This document shows, piece by piece, positions 5,796 through 6,144 of a stretch of DNA of 6,144 bases. Made by a program: the position numbers and the translations under genes. This DNA comes from DAOMNN01 sp050486545 (lineage in GTDB: Bacteria > Pseudomonadota > Gammaproteobacteria > Burkholderiales > Rhodocyclaceae), in assembly GCA_050486545.1 (NCBI GenBank), contig JBJHDM010000099.1, positions 1 through 6,144 on the forward strand. The letters run 5' to 3'. Position 1 is the stretch's first letter, and each line of letters begins with the position of its first letter. The notes beneath the pieces are model-generated. The model worked only from the letters and a program-made list of their open reading frames with translations, was not told where the DNA came from and did no database searches.

Positions 5796-6144
5796 GCACG
5801 ATCAAATCCGCCTTGTGGGTAGCGATCGTCGCGGTATTGTCGATGCCCGTCGCGGTCCAGGCGCAGCACGCCGGACATGAAGCGCAAGAGGCCACGCCGC
5901 GTTCGGCTGAGTCGCCGAGTAATGCCCAGCATCAGGAGCATGGGCAGCATGACGGCCACTCCGAGGACGACGACGCGCAGCACGGTGACCACTCGGCGAT
6001 GGATCATGCGGACCATTCGCAGATGGATCACTCACAGCATGGTGCCGGTGGCCAGGTGGACCACTCCCAACACGGTGCCAGTGGTCAAATGGATCACTCA
6101 CAGCATGGCACGAGTAATCAGGTGGATCACTCACAGATGGATCA
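5792..6144 (+). CDS. copB: PcoB/CopB-type outer-membrane copper-resistance protein, N-terminal part
   Basis: This frame opens with ATG overlapping the oxidase stop (ATGA) and stays open to the right edge: 117 codons, no stop. Residues 1-24 form a Sec signal peptide (MSTIKSALWVAIVAVLSMPV, then AVQA and predicted cleavage before QHAGHE). What follows is almost entirely His, Met, Asp, Gln, Ser and Gly, with about 17 His in 93 residues. It ends in tandem copies of an 11-residue unit containing MDHSQHG. Position directly behind a PcoA-type oxidase, signal peptide and Met/His-rich head all match CopB/PcoB, whose C-terminal beta-barrel (not visible here) sits in the outer membrane. AGGG at 5781-5784 may serve as ribosome binding site, though translational coupling is likely. 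Alternative: a stand-alone periplasmic Met/His-rich copper-binding protein, if the frame ends soon after the edge. Confidence 0.85.
   Translation, partial: MSTIKSALWVAIVAVLSMPVAVQAQHAGHEAQEATPRSAESPSNAQHQEHGQHDGHSEDDDAQHGDHSAMDHADHSQMDHSQHGAGGQVDHSQHGASGQMDHSQHGTSNQVDHSQMD
6020..6144 (+). repeat. Tandem 33-bp repeats coding an 11-residue Met/His motif in copB
   Basis: Three full units start at 6020, 6053 and 6086, and a fourth, partial and diverging, at 6119. They encode QMDHSQHGAGG, QVDHSQHGASG, QMDHSQHGTSN and QVDHSQMDH. Units differ mostly at third bases, by Met/Val at position 2, and in the last three residues. Shorter relatives (MDHADHS) precede the array at about 5999. Each unit offers two His plus, in alternate copies, a Met, suitable for loose Cu binding. 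The array may continue past the window edge. Confidence 0.9.

Noticed and set aside
5750..6134. Minus-strand frames opposite copB
   Set aside because: They are shadows of the repetitive His/Asp/Ser codons. The plus-strand frame has a signal peptide, an ATGA junction and a repeat unit conserved at protein level.
1..6144. Mobile elements, tRNA/rRNA genes, CRISPR arrays and attachment sites
   Set aside because: None seen: there is no transposase or integrase frame, no terminal inverted repeats, no tRNA-like cloverleaf and no spaced direct-repeat array other than the coding repeat in copB.

Overview
The whole window is a copper-resistance locus from a high-GC Gram-negative bacterium. Third codon positions are strongly G/C biased. 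A Tat-exported PcoA/CopA-type multicopper oxidase, the start of a PcoB/CopB-type outer-membrane protein and a CueR regulator point to a proteobacterium. The Met/His-rich CopB head would suit a gamma-proteobacterium of the Xanthomonas/Rhodanobacter kind or a beta-proteobacterium, but the genus cannot be fixed from the sequence.

Layout. At the left edge (1-65, minus) is the start of an unidentified exported protein. Next comes a minus-strand gene for a 67-residue CopZ-like copper chaperone (241-444). Facing it on the plus strand is a copper-exporting P1B-type ATPase with two N-terminal metal-binding domains (589-3156). The ATPase gene overlaps a CueR-type copper sensor gene (3153-3650) by four bases. 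After a non-coding stretch of about 336 bases come the multicopper oxidase (3987-5795) and, again with a four-base overlap, the N-terminal part of CopB (5792 to the right edge). That last gene is open at the window end and carries an 11-residue Met/His repeat.

Control appears to be split between two systems. Between the chaperone and the ATPase lie two divergent promoters, each with a -35 TTGACC, a 19-bp spacer holding a CueR-type dyad, and a -10 CATGCT. Their dyad centres are 42 bp apart. CueR, encoded behind the ATPase, probably activates both promoters and hence also its own gene. The exported protein at the left edge and the oxidase-copB operon instead share a different conserved 30-nt box (145-174 minus and 3702-3731 plus; 26 of 30 bases identical). 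The box sits at the same distance from similar -10 hexamers. The likely reader is a CopR/CusR-like response regulator encoded outside the window.

Working together, the cytosolic arm (CueR, CopZ, CopA ATPase) senses Cu(I), carries it and pumps it to the periplasm. The envelope arm (multicopper oxidase, CopB and probably the left-edge protein) oxidises or sequesters it outside the cytoplasm. All components belong to known families. The unusual parts are the paired promoter architecture, the shared second box and the repeat-rich CopB head.
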